From assembly GCA_014650015.1 (NCBI GenBank), contig BMUD01000012.1, forward strand, positions 5,714-69,713: DNA of 64,000 bases. The letters run 5' to 3'. The translations under genes were made by a program, and so were the position numbers. Of the stretch, positions 10,428-18,851 are shown piece after piece. Positions within the stretch are counted from its first letter, which is position 1. Every line of letters starts with the position of its first letter. This DNA is from Streptomyces griseoloalbus (lineage in GTDB: Bacteria; Actinomycetota; Actinomycetes; Streptomycetales; Streptomycetaceae). The notes below the pieces were generated by a model. It did no database searches. It was not told the origin of the DNA and saw only the letters and a list, made by a program, of their open reading frames with translations.

Positions 10428-10434
10428 TTCCCCG

Positions 10435-12492
10435 TTACCCGGCGGGCGACGCGACCGGCGCCGGGGCGTAGCCGGTGGGCCGGGTGGTGAAGGTGCCGCG
10501 GCCCTGGGTGCGGCTGCGCAACCGGGTCGCGTAGCCGAACAGTTCGGCCAGCGGCACGGTGGCGGTGACCACCGTCGCGCCCGCCCGGGTGACCGAGCCG
10601 GTCACCCGCCCGCGCCGCGCGGCCAGATCGCCGAGCACGCCGCCCACCGCGTCCTCGGGCACGGTCACCGTGACCTCGACGACCGGCTCCAGCAGGACCA
10701 TCGCGCAGGCTCGCAGGGCGTCCCGCAGTCCGAACCGGCCGGCGGTGCGGAAGGCGGTGTCCGAGGAGTCCTTCACGTGCGTCGACCCGTCGGTGAGCGT
10801 GACCCGCAGCCCGGTCACCGGATGCCCGCCCAGCGGTCCCTCGGCCAGGGCGTCCCGGCAGCCGGCCTCGACCGCGCGGACGTACTCCTGGGGCACGCGC
10901 CCGCCGACGACCGCCGAGCGGAACTCGAACCCGGACCCCGGTGACCGAAGCGGCTCGACGTCGAGGACGACATGGGCGAACTGGCCCGCCCCGCCGTCCT
11001 GCTTGACGTGCCGGAACACGAACCCGGACACACCGCCTCCGACGGTCTCCCGGTAACCGACCCGGGGACGGCCGACGTTGACGCCCAGTCCGTGCTCACG
11101 GCGGATCTTCTCCACCGCGACCTCCAGATGCAGCTCGCCCATGCCGGACAGCACCGTCTGACCGGTCTCCGGGTCGGTGCGCACGACCAGCGAGGGGTCC
11201 TCCTCCGCGAGCCGTGCGAGTGCCGACGCCAGACGCCCGGTGTCCGTGCCCTTCAGCCCCTCGACCGCCACGGAGACGACCGGCTCGGCGACACCCGGAG
11301 GTTCCAGGACCAGCGGGGCGTCCGGTGCGCACAGGGTGGCGCCGGCGCGGGCGGACTTCAGTCCGACCACGGCGACGATGTCCCCGGCGACCGCCCGGTC
11401 CAGCTGGGCGTGCCGGTCGGCCCGAACCCGCAGGATGCGGCCGATGCGCTCGGGACGCCGTGCGGTCGCGTCCCACACCGTGTCTCCCTTCTCGATCGTT
11501 CCCGAGTAGATCCGCAGGTAGGTCAGCCGCCCGGTCGAGGTGGCGTTCACCTTGAACGCGAGGGCGGCGAACGGTGCCGCCGGGTCCGCGGCCCGCTCCT
11601 GCTCGGCACCGTCGCCGTCGCCGTCGTGCGTGCCGCGGACCGGGGGCACGTCGAGCGGCGACGGCAGATAGGCGAGTACGGCGTCCAGCAGCGGTTCGAT
11701 GCCACGGTTGCGGTAGGCGGAGCCGCACAGTACGACGACGGCGTCACCGCTGCGGGTCAGGTCCCGCAGGGCCGAGGCGAGCGTGGCGCCGCTGAGCGAG
11801 CCGGTGTCGCAGAACTCCTCCAGGGCGCCCGGATGCAGTTCGGCGACGGCCTCCTCCAGCAGTCGGCGCCGCCTGGCCGCCTCCTCGCGCAGTGCCTCCG
11901 GAACCGGTGCCGCGTCGTCGGCCTCGCCCGCGTCGGTCCAGGTCAGGGCGCGCATGCGCACGAGGTCGACGACACCGGTGAAGGTGTCTTCCGCGCCGAT
12001 CGGCAGCTGGACCGCCAGGGGTGCGGGGTGCAGCCGTTCCCGGACGGAGGCGACGGCGGTGTCCAGGTCGGCGCCGGCCCGGTCCATCTTGTTGACGAAC
12101 GCGATCCGCGGCACACCGTGCCGGTCCGCCTGCCGCCACACCGACTCGCTCTGCGGCTCCACGCCGGCGACGGCGTCGAACACGGCGACCGCGCCGTCGA
12201 GGACGCGCAGGGAGCGCTCCACCTCGTCGGCGAAGTCGACGTGGCCCGGGGTGTCGATGAGGTTGATCCGGTGACCGTCCCAGGCGCAGCTGACGGCGGC
12301 GGCGAAGATGGTGATGCCCCGGTCGCGTTCCTGCGGGTCGTAGTCGGTGACGGTGGTGCCGTCGTGCACCTCGCCCCGCTTGTGCGTGGTGCCGGTGGCG
12401 TACAGGATCCGCTCGGTGACGGTGGTCTTGCCGGCGTCGACGTGGGCGAGGATGCCGAGGTTGCGGACGGCGGCAAGCGGGTTGGTGCGCAT
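10435..12492 (-). CDS. Elongation factor G paralogue (FusA/FusB-like GTPase)
   Basis: The 685-aa translational GTPase has all G motifs: AHVDAGKTT (G1), RGIT (G2), DTPGHVDF (G3), NKMDRAG (G4) and a GSA motif (G5). Domains II-V follow, with [22 protein letters not shown] and RRGRVTGS. This is the full EF-G layout. It catalyses ribosomal translocation or acts as a specialised variant. It is not in a str operon (no rpsL, rpsG or tuf next to it), so it is a secondary EF-G as found in many Streptomyces, not the housekeeping copy. Relation to ribosome-protection proteins is possible but the domain IV tip cannot be judged by eye. A nested inverted repeat 48-107 bases upstream of the start may form a structured leader. 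Confidence 0.88.
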   Translation of the reverse strand: MRTNPLAAVRNLGILAHVDAGKTTVTERILYATGTTHKRGEVHDGTTVTDYDPQERDRGITIFAAAVSCAWDGHRINLIDTPGHVDFADEVERSLRVLDGAVAVFDAVAGVEPQSESVWRQADRHGVPRIAFVNKMDRAGADLDTAVASVRERLHPAPLAVQLPIGAEDTFTGVVDLVRMRALTWTDAGEADDAAPVPEALREEAARRRRLLEEAVAELHPGALEEFCDTGSLSGATLASALRDLTRSGDAVVVLCGSAYRNRGIEPLLDAVLAYLPSPLDVPPVRGTHDGDGDGAEQERAADPAAPFAALAFKVNATSTGRLTYLRIYSGTIEKGDTVWDATARRPERIGRILRVRADRHAQLDRAVAGDIVAVVGLKSARAGATLCAPDAPLVLEPPGVAEPVVSVAVEGLKGTDTGRLASALARLAEEDPSLVVRTDPETGQTVLSGMGELHLEVAVEKIRREHGLGVNVGRPRVGYRETVGGGVSGFVFRHVKQDGGAGQFAHVVLDVEPLRSPGSGFEFRSAVVGGRVPQEYVRAVEAGCRDALAEGPLGGHPVTGLRVTLTDGSTHVKDSSDTAFRTAGRFGLRDALRACAMVLLEPVVEVTVTVPEDAVGGVLGDLAARRGRVTGSVTRAGATVVTATVPLAELFGYATRLRSRTQGRGTFTTRPTGYAPAPVASPAG

Positions 12493-12539
12493 GGCCCAGG
12501 GCCTTTCGGATGATCCGGGAAAGGGCAGCGCGATTTCCC

Positions 12540-12599
12540 TGACGCACGACGGCGCACGCCCCCTGATGCACAGGGGGTGCGGAGTTCAGACGTGCGTCA
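12540..12599 (-). promoter_or_regulatory. Nested hairpin in the EF-G paralogue leader
   Basis: TGACGCACG (12540-12548) pairs with CGTGCGTCA (12591-12599), and inside it CCCCCTG (12559-12565) pairs with CAGGGGG (12571-12577). The structure lies 48-107 bases before the EF-G start codon. It may be an attenuator-like leader element or a binding site. Confidence 0.5.
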
Positions 12600-12975
12600 C
12601 GGGCATCCGGTACCGGCCGCGCGGCGAGCACCGGACGGCCGGAGACACCAGGATCACCTCGGACCGGCGGGACCGGGAACGGGGAGCGGCAGCAGCGGCG
12701 CGGTCACGCACGGCCGGACTCCCCTCGACTGGTCATCGGTGCGCGGCCCGGACGGCGGGCGGCGCCTGCTCGGTGAGTCTAGGGACGGAGGGAAAGGCGG
12801 GTCCACGGATTATTCGGCGTCTCACATATCGGTATGCCGTTCCTGATACATGAGATTTTTGGGATCGTTGGGCAACCCGCACCGTGCACGCGACCTCCCG
12901 TGCGGGGGGCGCGTGGCGTCGTGCGGGCCGTCGTCGCATGCCGCCGACGGCCGTTCTACCCGGAAAGACCGTGAA
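12600..12975. other. Divergent promoter region
   Basis: It separates the leftward EF-G gene from the rightward transporter. The part around 12800-12860 is more AT-rich than its surroundings and probably holds the transporter promoter. No gene is seen. Confidence 0.5.
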
Positions 12976-14388
12976 ATGCCCGCACCCACCACCAGCCCGG
13001 CACCGGCACCCGTCAACTCGCGGTCCCGCGTCCTCATCGCGAGCCTCATCGGCACGACGATCGAGTTCTACGACTTCTACATCTACGCGACCGCCGCCGT
13101 CCTGGTCTTCCCCACGCTCTTCTTCCCGAACAGCGACCCGACCACGGCCCTGCTGTCGTCGTTCGCGGTGTTCGGCGCCGCGATGGTCGCCCGCCCGATC
13201 GGCGCCGTCGTCTTCGGACATCTCGGCGACCGGCTCGGACGCAAGGGCACACTGGTGGCCTCGCTCCTCACCATGGGCATCGCCACCTTCCTCATCGGTG
13301 TGCTGCCCACCTACGAGCAGGCCGGCTGGATCGCCACCGCGCTGCTGGTGCTGATGCGGCTCGCGCAGGGCTTCGCGCTCGGCGGCGAGTGGAGCGGCGC
13401 CGCCCTGATCGCCACCGAGAACGCCCCGAGCGGCAAGCGCGCCCTCTACGGCACCTTCCCCCAGCTGGGCGCCCCGCTCGGCTTCATCATCGGCAACGGC
13501 CTCTTCCTGGCCATCGGCGCGCTGCTGCCGTCCGCGGCGGGCGCCGACCCGTCGCAGCCCTCCGAGGCCTTCCTGACCTGGGGCTGGCGCGTGCCGTTCC
13601 TGTTCTCCGCCGTGATGGTCGCGATCGGGCTGTGGGTGCGGATGCGCCTCGTCGAGTCGACGGTCTTCGCCAAGACCCGGGAGGCCGGGCTGGTGCGGAA
13701 GCTGCCGCTGGCCACCGTCTTCCGCAGCCACTGGAAGCAGCTGGTCCTCGGCACCTTCTTCATGCTGGCGACGTACGTGCTCTTCTACCTGATGACCACG
13801 TTCTCGCTGAGCTACGGCCGCACGCCGGAGGACGCCGCCGTGCCGGGCCTGGGGTACAGCTACACCACCTTCGTCCTGATGATGATCTTCGGGGTGCTGT
13901 TCTTCGCCGTGTTCACCCTGGTCTCCGGCCCGCTCGCCGACAAGTACGGCCGGCGCGGCACGCTGATCGCGGTCACCGCCGGGATCCTGGTCTTCGGGCT
14001 GGCGTGGGTGCCGCTGATCGGTCTGGGCACGCTGGGCGTGGTGCTGTGGCTGGTGCTCGGCTTCACGCTGATGGGTATGACCTTCGGCCCGATGGGCGCG
14101 CTCCTGCCGGAGCTGTTCCCGACGAGCGTGCGCTACACGGGCTCCGGCATCTCGTACAACGTCAGCTCGATCCTCGGCGCGGCCGTCGCCCCGTTCATAG
14201 CGGTGGCCCTGTGGGAGGCCGGTGACGGCTCGCCGTGGCTGGTCGGGGTCTACCTCTCCGCGATGGCGCTGCTGACCCTGGTCGCACTGCTGCTCGGCAA
14301 GGAGACGAAGGACGTCGCGCTCGACGAGGGCGAGGACCCCACCACCCTCGACCGGGACGAGAACCCCGCCGCCACGGCGGCCCCCTGA
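12976..14388 (+). CDS. MFS transporter, metabolite:H+ symporter (MHS) type
   Basis: The 470-aa membrane protein has about 12 hydrophobic segments. It opens IASLIGTTIEFYDFYIYATAA, the characteristic MHS/ShiA/ProP start, and carries the MFS loop 2-3 motif GHLGDRLGRKG and its repeat in the second half (GPLADKYGRRG). ALGGEWSGAALI and LLPELFPTSVRYTG are also family landmarks. It likely imports a small organic acid, amino acid or betaine with protons; the substrate cannot be read. I chose the ATG at 12976 over an earlier in-frame ATG at 12850 because the family starts here and GGAAAGA precedes it. The charged tail (GEDPTTLDRDE) is cytoplasmic. Confidence 0.88.
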   Translation: MPAPTTSPAPAPVNSRSRVLIASLIGTTIEFYDFYIYATAAVLVFPTLFFPNSDPTTALLSSFAVFGAAMVARPIGAVVFGHLGDRLGRKGTLVASLLTMGIATFLIGVLPTYEQAGWIATALLVLMRLAQGFALGGEWSGAALIATENAPSGKRALYGTFPQLGAPLGFIIGNGLFLAIGALLPSAAGADPSQPSEAFLTWGWRVPFLFSAVMVAIGLWVRMRLVESTVFAKTREAGLVRKLPLATVFRSHWKQLVLGTFFMLATYVLFYLMTTFSLSYGRTPEDAAVPGLGYSYTTFVLMMIFGVLFFAVFTLVSGPLADKYGRRGTLIAVTAGILVFGLAWVPLIGLGTLGVVLWLVLGFTLMGMTFGPMGALLPELFPTSVRYTGSGISYNVSSILGAAVAPFIAVALWEAGDGSPWLVGVYLSAMALLTLVALLLGKETKDVALDEGEDPTTLDRDENPAATAAP

Positions 14389-14410
14389 GTCGTCCGGCGC
14401 CTGCGCCACG

Positions 14411-14442
14411 GCCCCCTTCCCCCGCCCGGAGCGGAAGGGGGC
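14411..14442. terminator. Hairpin terminator after the MFS gene
   Basis: GCCCCCTTCC (14411-14420) pairs with GGAAGGGGGC (14433-14442) over a 12-base loop, 23 bases after the MFS stop. It also lies downstream of the leftward Hsp70 operon and may terminate both. Confidence 0.75.
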
Positions 14443-14545
14443 CCCGGTGCGTCTTCGCGGGCGGCGGCGTCGGCTGCCGACACCTGCCGCGGCAGTGGAG
14501 CGAGCCTGGCACACCCGGAGATCGCGCATCGGAGTCCGGAGGCTG

Positions 14546-16306
14546 TCAACGTCCCCCCGTCACCACTCCCTGCGGCTCGCCGTTGACCGTTACCGCAGGG
14601 TCGGCCTCGACCACGCGCACGGACATGTCGATCGGTGCGGGGCGGACGTTGGCCGATTCGGCTCCCGAGAGGTGCCGGACGTTGGCGGAGCCGTCGGCGA
14701 ACGGGCGGACGGTGTGGGCCAGAAGGCGGGTCAGCTCATCGTCGAGACCATGCTGCAGTGGAGTGCCGTCGGGGCCGAAGGAGTCGATCTCGCGCTCGGC
14801 GAGCACCACGCCGGTCTCCGCGTGGGTGGCGGTGAAGCGCAGGATGCCGCTCTCGTTGTAGCGGAACTTGATCTCGATTTTGTTCCGGCGGATGTCCTGT
14901 TCGCGGGTCGGCAGATTCACCTCGATGTTGGCCAGGGGAAAGGCACGGTCACTGTCGGCCGGATAGCCGACCTCGCCCTCGATCACCGGCACGCGCACGA
15001 AGGAAGCGCCCGGCGTGTCCGGGTAGAAGTTGGCCGAACCCTCCGCGGGGAGCGTGGCGTTGCGTCGGATGATGGCGCGGAAGCCCTTCTGCTCGCCCGC
15101 GCTCACGGCCGTTCCCAGGTCGTAGCTGGTCACCAGGGAGAAATCGCTGTCGTCGCCGAGTTCGCCGTCGAGGGAGGCCGCGTAGATGGCCGCGCCTCGG
15201 GCGACGGCGGTCATGGGCCGGCACAGGGCGCTGTCGACGATGCGGTCGTGGCCGAGGAGCTCGCCCAGGGCGTGACGCACCTGGGGAATCTGCGAGGTGC
15301 CGCCGATCATCAGGACGGAGTCGATGTCGTGTGAGGTGATGGCCAGGTCTTCCAGGGCCTGCTGAACCGCCTCCAGGGCGCGGGTGATGAGCGGGGTGAT
15401 CGCCTCGGTGTACTCGGCCGAGGTGATCCTGACCGCACGTTTCGAGATCGAGGGGGCGAGGCCGACCGGAAGGTCGAAGAAGCGCGAGCCGTCCATCGAC
15501 ACGGAGGACAGGGCGATCTTCGTCAGCTCGACCGACCGGCGCCAGCGGCGTCGTTCGGCCTTGGTGAGCTGGTCCGCGGTGAGGCCGATCTTCTGCTGGA
15601 TCAGCTGGGCCAGCGCGTTGTCGAACTCCAGGCCTCCGAGGGCGGTGATACCGCGGGAGGTCTGCTCCTCGAAGAGGCCGTCGTCGTATTCCAGGACGGT
15701 GACGTCGATGGTGCCGCCGCCCCAGTCGAAAACGAGGAAACGGCCGGGGATCGGGAAGTCGTGGGCGTACGAGATGGCAGCCGCGGTGGGCTCATTGAGC
15801 AGGGCCCGGACCTTCACTCCGCCGAGCGCTGCCGCGGCACGAGTGCGGTAGCGGGCGCCGCCCGTCGCCTTTGCGGGGACGGTGACGACCGCGTCGGAGA
15901 GGTCGAGCAACTGAGCAGCGACGCCTTCCTTCATGCGGCTGAAGAGGGACGCGGCCGCGACCGTGCTGTGGAACTTCTCGGAGCCCACCCAAGCGTGATG
16001 CTCCTCGAGCTGGGCCGCGACCTCGAGACCGTCGATGTCGCCGTCCTTCTCGGCACCGGAGCGGGTGCCGAGCATGCGCTTCACGGCGTCGAGCGGCTCG
16101 CTGGTGCCGGTCTTCGCCTCCCAGCCGAAGCAGAGGGTGCGCTGGAGGTCGCGGACGGACAACACGGAGGGGAAAAGCTGCTCGAACTCCGACATGCGCC
16201 ACTGGGCGGGCACGTTGTCGCCGTCGACCGGCAGAACGTCGGTGGTGTGCCCGTTCCAGTGGGCCACCACGGAGTTGCTGGTGCCGAAATCGATACCGAA
16301 CGTCAT
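14546..16306 (-). CDS. Hsp70/DnaK-like chaperone ATPase, last gene of helicase-chaperone operon
   Basis: The 586-aa protein has the Hsp70 ATPase motifs: phosphate 1 GIDFGTSNSVVA (residues 4-15), connect 1 NEPTAAAISYAHD, phosphate 2 VFDWGGGTIDVTVLEY and the adenosine motif VLMIGGTSQIPQVRHAL. A shortened beta substrate-binding region follows (DLGTAVSAGEQKGFRAIIRR), then a short tail without a typical helical lid or EEVD. It is shorter than housekeeping DnaK (about 620-640 aa) and not next to grpE-dnaJ-hspR of the standard dnaK operon. The ATG overlaps the stop of the GrpE-like gene by 4 bases, with AAAGGGG as ribosome site. It probably remodels the large helicase complex or its target with ATP. 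This is a specialised Hsp70. Confidence 0.9.
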   Translation of the reverse strand: MTFGIDFGTSNSVVAHWNGHTTDVLPVDGDNVPAQWRMSEFEQLFPSVLSVRDLQRTLCFGWEAKTGTSEPLDAVKRMLGTRSGAEKDGDIDGLEVAAQLEEHHAWVGSEKFHSTVAAASLFSRMKEGVAAQLLDLSDAVVTVPAKATGGARYRTRAAAALGGVKVRALLNEPTAAAISYAHDFPIPGRFLVFDWGGGTIDVTVLEYDDGLFEEQTSRGITALGGLEFDNALAQLIQQKIGLTADQLTKAERRRWRRSVELTKIALSSVSMDGSRFFDLPVGLAPSISKRAVRITSAEYTEAITPLITRALEAVQQALEDLAITSHDIDSVLMIGGTSQIPQVRHALGELLGHDRIVDSALCRPMTAVARGAAIYAASLDGELGDDSDFSLVTSYDLGTAVSAGEQKGFRAIIRRNATLPAEGSANFYPDTPGASFVRVPVIEGEVGYPADSDRAFPLANIEVNLPTREQDIRRNKIEIKFRYNESGILRFTATHAETGVVLAEREIDSFGPDGTPLQHGLDDELTRLLAHTVRPFADGSANVRHLSGAESANVRPAPIDMSVRVVEADPAVTVNGEPQGVVTGGR

Positions 16307-17115
16307 CGCGTTCCCCTTTGCGTCATGCCAAGTCGCCAGCTCACCGCAGCACGCAGCGTCTGCCTGTAGGTCGGCGCCGGAGCCGGGTCCTCCACGCCGG
16401 TTGCAGCACTAAGGTCGACACTCTCCAGCGCGGGTGCTTCCTGCCCGGCAACGGCTCGCAGCCAGCCGCGTTCGACGAGCTTTCCAGACTCCTTGTCGAC
16501 GTAGGCCGGCGCGACGAGCTCGAAGGCAACCGGACCTCGCTGCATCACACCGGGATCTTCCTCGACAACGTTGAAGAGTGACCGATCACCGGCGTCGTCG
16601 TCAACGATCTGCAAGCCGGCCTTCTCCGCCTCGTGGTTGATGCGGGTCAACACTGCTGTCAGCTTTTTGGCGTCCAGCGCCTGCCGATGCAAGACGGCCA
16701 GCTGGGCCAAGTGCATCTGGCGCGTACGAATGCTTTCCAGCACGCCTTTACGTACTGCTTCGGTGAACTGAGGAAGGACTCGGCGCATCAACTCGGCCCG
16801 GAAGACAGCGATCAGATCGCCTTCAGTCTCCTTGTCGTCCAGAGCGGCGACCAGCCTGTCCGTCGCCGCCTCCAGTTCCTTCTCCACCACGGGCAGGAGC
16901 GTCTCGTTGACCGACTTCAGGATCGCGGCGGCGTCCAGGGTCCCCGGGGTGAACTCGGGCAAGTGGCTCTCGGTGAATCGCCAGGGAGCAGCCTCGGCCG
17001 CCCTGCGCTCACCACGATTCCGCACGCTTCCGCTGTTCGGCCCGCGTCCCCGGTTCTGCCGGGCTCCGTCACCGGAGCCAGAACCACTGTCGCCTTTACC
17101 GGCTTTGTTGCTCAC
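16303..17115 (-). CDS. GrpE-like nucleotide-exchange protein (divergent)
   Basis: The 270-aa protein starts at a GTG overlapping the upstream stop by 4 bases (GTGA). A disordered Gly/Arg/Ser N-terminus (1-45) is followed by long helices (about 68-180, LLPVVEKELEAATDRLVAAL) and a short beta-rich part with GLQIVDDDAGD, GPVAFELVAPAYVD and KLVERGWLRAVAG. That layout of long helix then small beta domain ending in a Gly-x-Val/Leu-Arg strand is that of GrpE. Direct coupling to an Hsp70 gene supports a nucleotide-exchange role. The similarity is weak and the call rests partly on context; an unrelated Hsp70 adaptor is possible. Confidence 0.6.
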   Translation of the reverse strand: MSNKAGKGDSGSGSGDGARQNRGRGPNSGSVRNRGERRAAEAAPWRFTESHLPEFTPGTLDAAAILKSVNETLLPVVEKELEAATDRLVAALDDKETEGDLIAVFRAELMRRVLPQFTEAVRKGVLESIRTRQMHLAQLAVLHRQALDAKKLTAVLTRINHEAEKAGLQIVDDDAGDRSLFNVVEEDPGVMQRGPVAFELVAPAYVDKESGKLVERGWLRAVAGQEAPALESVDLSAATGVEDPAPAPTYRQTLRAAVSWRLGMTQRGTR

Positions 17116-18851
17116 GATGTGCTGCTCTCTGGGTCTTCAACGGCTGCGGTGTCTTCAGCCAGGGCAAGGCGTTCAGTCGCCTTGGTGATTATTTCTCGGG
17201 CCGCCTCGGTGCGGGACCACGCGCGGTCGCTGTCCGTGGGCGGCGCGGTGAGCCTCTGCAGGGGCTCGGGCGGGAGTTCCAGCCGGTGGCTCGTGCCGGT
17301 GGGGTCCTTCCAGCGGTGCGGGGCGAGCGGAACGGCGAACCGGGGTACTTCCTGCTGCTCGCGCTCAGCTTTCTCGATCATGTCCTTGGCGCGGTTGATC
17401 CGGACGCGGCCGCTGTCGTCGAGCTCCTTCCTCAGGGCTCGCCAGGCCCTCTTCCAGTCGTCCGCCCCGTCGGGCACGCCGAGCAGCAGATAAGGGTTGA
17501 GCGGCTGGTCGCGTTCTCCGCCGGGCCGGTCCTCGAGGAAGCTCCGATTCTTCCGCAGCGTGGCCACGGCACCTCCGCCGAGCTGGTCCCGCACCGGGGG
17601 ACGGCCTTCGGCGTCCTGCTCCAGGAGTTTGAGGGACTCCGTGATCTCGTGGCCGGCGCGCAGGTAGGCATGGATGTTCTGGGCCTCCCAGCGCACCGGC
17701 TGCGAGTGGTGCCGGAGCCTCGCGGCCATCGTGAGCACAGCCCTCCTCCGCTGTTCCGCCGTCTCGTCGTCCCCGCGGAGGAGGGCACGGTGCATCTGCC
17801 GCACGGCCCTGATCAGGGTCCGCACGCCGATCCAGCCGTTGAACATTCTGTTGGTCGCGCTGCGCACGCTGGGGTGAACCCGCTCCAGGAGAACCCACAG
17901 CCGCTCGTCGGCGACGAGGTCGTCCGGGGCCTCTCCGGTCCGCCGCACCTCGCGCAGGGCGTCCGCGAGCTTCTGTGTCGGCGGCAGGAGGTCGGTCCAC
18001 TCCTCGGCGATGGCCTTGGCGTCGTTGGCCTGCAGCCTCACCAGCAGGCGCCAGTCCTGCGGCCAGTCACGGCCGGGTTCCGTTCCCGGGCCTGCCTGCC
18101 GGCGCTCCCGTTCCAGGGGCCAGGCCAACACGTCCATTTCCTCGTCGGTGAGGGACGCCGGATCCAGGCGGGCGCGGAAGTAGGCGGCACGAGAGGTGCC
18201 GTCGTACTCGGGGACCGCGCCGATCCACTCCTCGTCGATGTAGTCGTCGAGAAGCGGCCGGGGAAGCTTCGCCAGGAGCGCCCTCTGCCGAGGGACCGGC
18301 AGGTTGTTCTCCATCAGGCGACGGTCGTCCTGGTAGATCTGCCACATGCTGCCCGGCTCCCCCAGGAGCCGCAGCGGCTTGTCCTCCACCAGGGCGCGGG
18401 CGCGGTCGTCGAGCCGGTCGTTGAGAACGTCCAGCCCGTGGTCATGCGCCATGACGAGCACGGAGACGCCCGCGACCGGGTCGTCCTGACGGGACGCTGC
18501 ACCGGCCGCGGCCCGGGCCAGTTTCCGCGCGGAGAGCGTTCCGGTCTCCGCCTTCAGCGCGTCGGGCAGCATGATGTCGGCGAAGGAGCGGGCGCGCTCC
18601 CAGGCCTCCCGGTCGGCGAATCCTTCGGGGACCGGCTGGGGCACGGCCGGTCCCGGCTCCGGCTGCTTCTGCGGCGGAACGACCGGAGCAGGGCCGCCGA
18701 CTGCTTCCGCGACCTGCGGAGCTCCCCCAAGGGTCCGGCCTTGGGTGCGGGCTTGGTGGAGGGCGAGGCGGCGGGCCATCTCGCGCTGCCGCAGCTCCTC
18801 CACGCGGGCCTGCTCGTCCTGGCCCGCTCCCATCGGAATTCCTGCCGTCAT
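17112..18851 (-). CDS. 579-aa protein with degenerate J-domain-like segment
   Basis: The start ATG overlaps the helicase stop by 1 base (TGATG). Residues 1-60 are charged and Gln/Pro-rich (EELRQREMARRLALHQARTQ), and a large helical middle follows (about 75-440). At about 451-500 the segment NPYLLLGVPDGADDW plus RAWRALRKELDD resembles helices I-II of a J domain, but the HPD tripeptide that activates Hsp70 ATPase is absent. The C-terminal 70 residues are hydrophilic. Between a helicase and a GrpE-Hsp70 pair, a J-like recruiting role is attractive, with loss of HPD implying altered regulation. The main body is unrecognised; it could instead be the helicase adaptor. Confidence 0.55.
   Translation of the reverse strand: MTAGIPMGAGQDEQARVEELRQREMARRLALHQARTQGRTLGGAPQVAEAVGGPAPVVPPQKQPEPGPAVPQPVPEGFADREAWERARSFADIMLPDALKAETGTLSARKLARAAAGAASRQDDPVAGVSVLVMAHDHGLDVLNDRLDDRARALVEDKPLRLLGEPGSMWQIYQDDRRLMENNLPVPRQRALLAKLPRPLLDDYIDEEWIGAVPEYDGTSRAAYFRARLDPASLTDEEMDVLAWPLERERRQAGPGTEPGRDWPQDWRLLVRLQANDAKAIAEEWTDLLPPTQKLADALREVRRTGEAPDDLVADERLWVLLERVHPSVRSATNRMFNGWIGVRTLIRAVRQMHRALLRGDDETAEQRRRAVLTMAARLRHHSQPVRWEAQNIHAYLRAGHEITESLKLLEQDAEGRPPVRDQLGGGAVATLRKNRSFLEDRPGGERDQPLNPYLLLGVPDGADDWKRAWRALRKELDDSGRVRINRAKDMIEKAEREQQEVPRFAVPLAPHRWKDPTGTSHRLELPPEPLQRLTAPPTDSDRAWSRTEAAREIITKATERLALAEDTAAVEDPESSTS

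Noticed and set aside
12207-12222. GGAGCGCTCC palindrome inside the EF-G gene
   Set aside because: It resembles the LacI operator core but lies in coding sequence far from any promoter, and such GC palindromes are common in this composition.
12733-14529. Long minus-strand ORF (598 aa) opposite the MFS gene
   Set aside because: It is a shadow of the transporter: composition is His/Gln/Glu/Arg repeats, and the plus strand has a clear membrane protein with family motifs.
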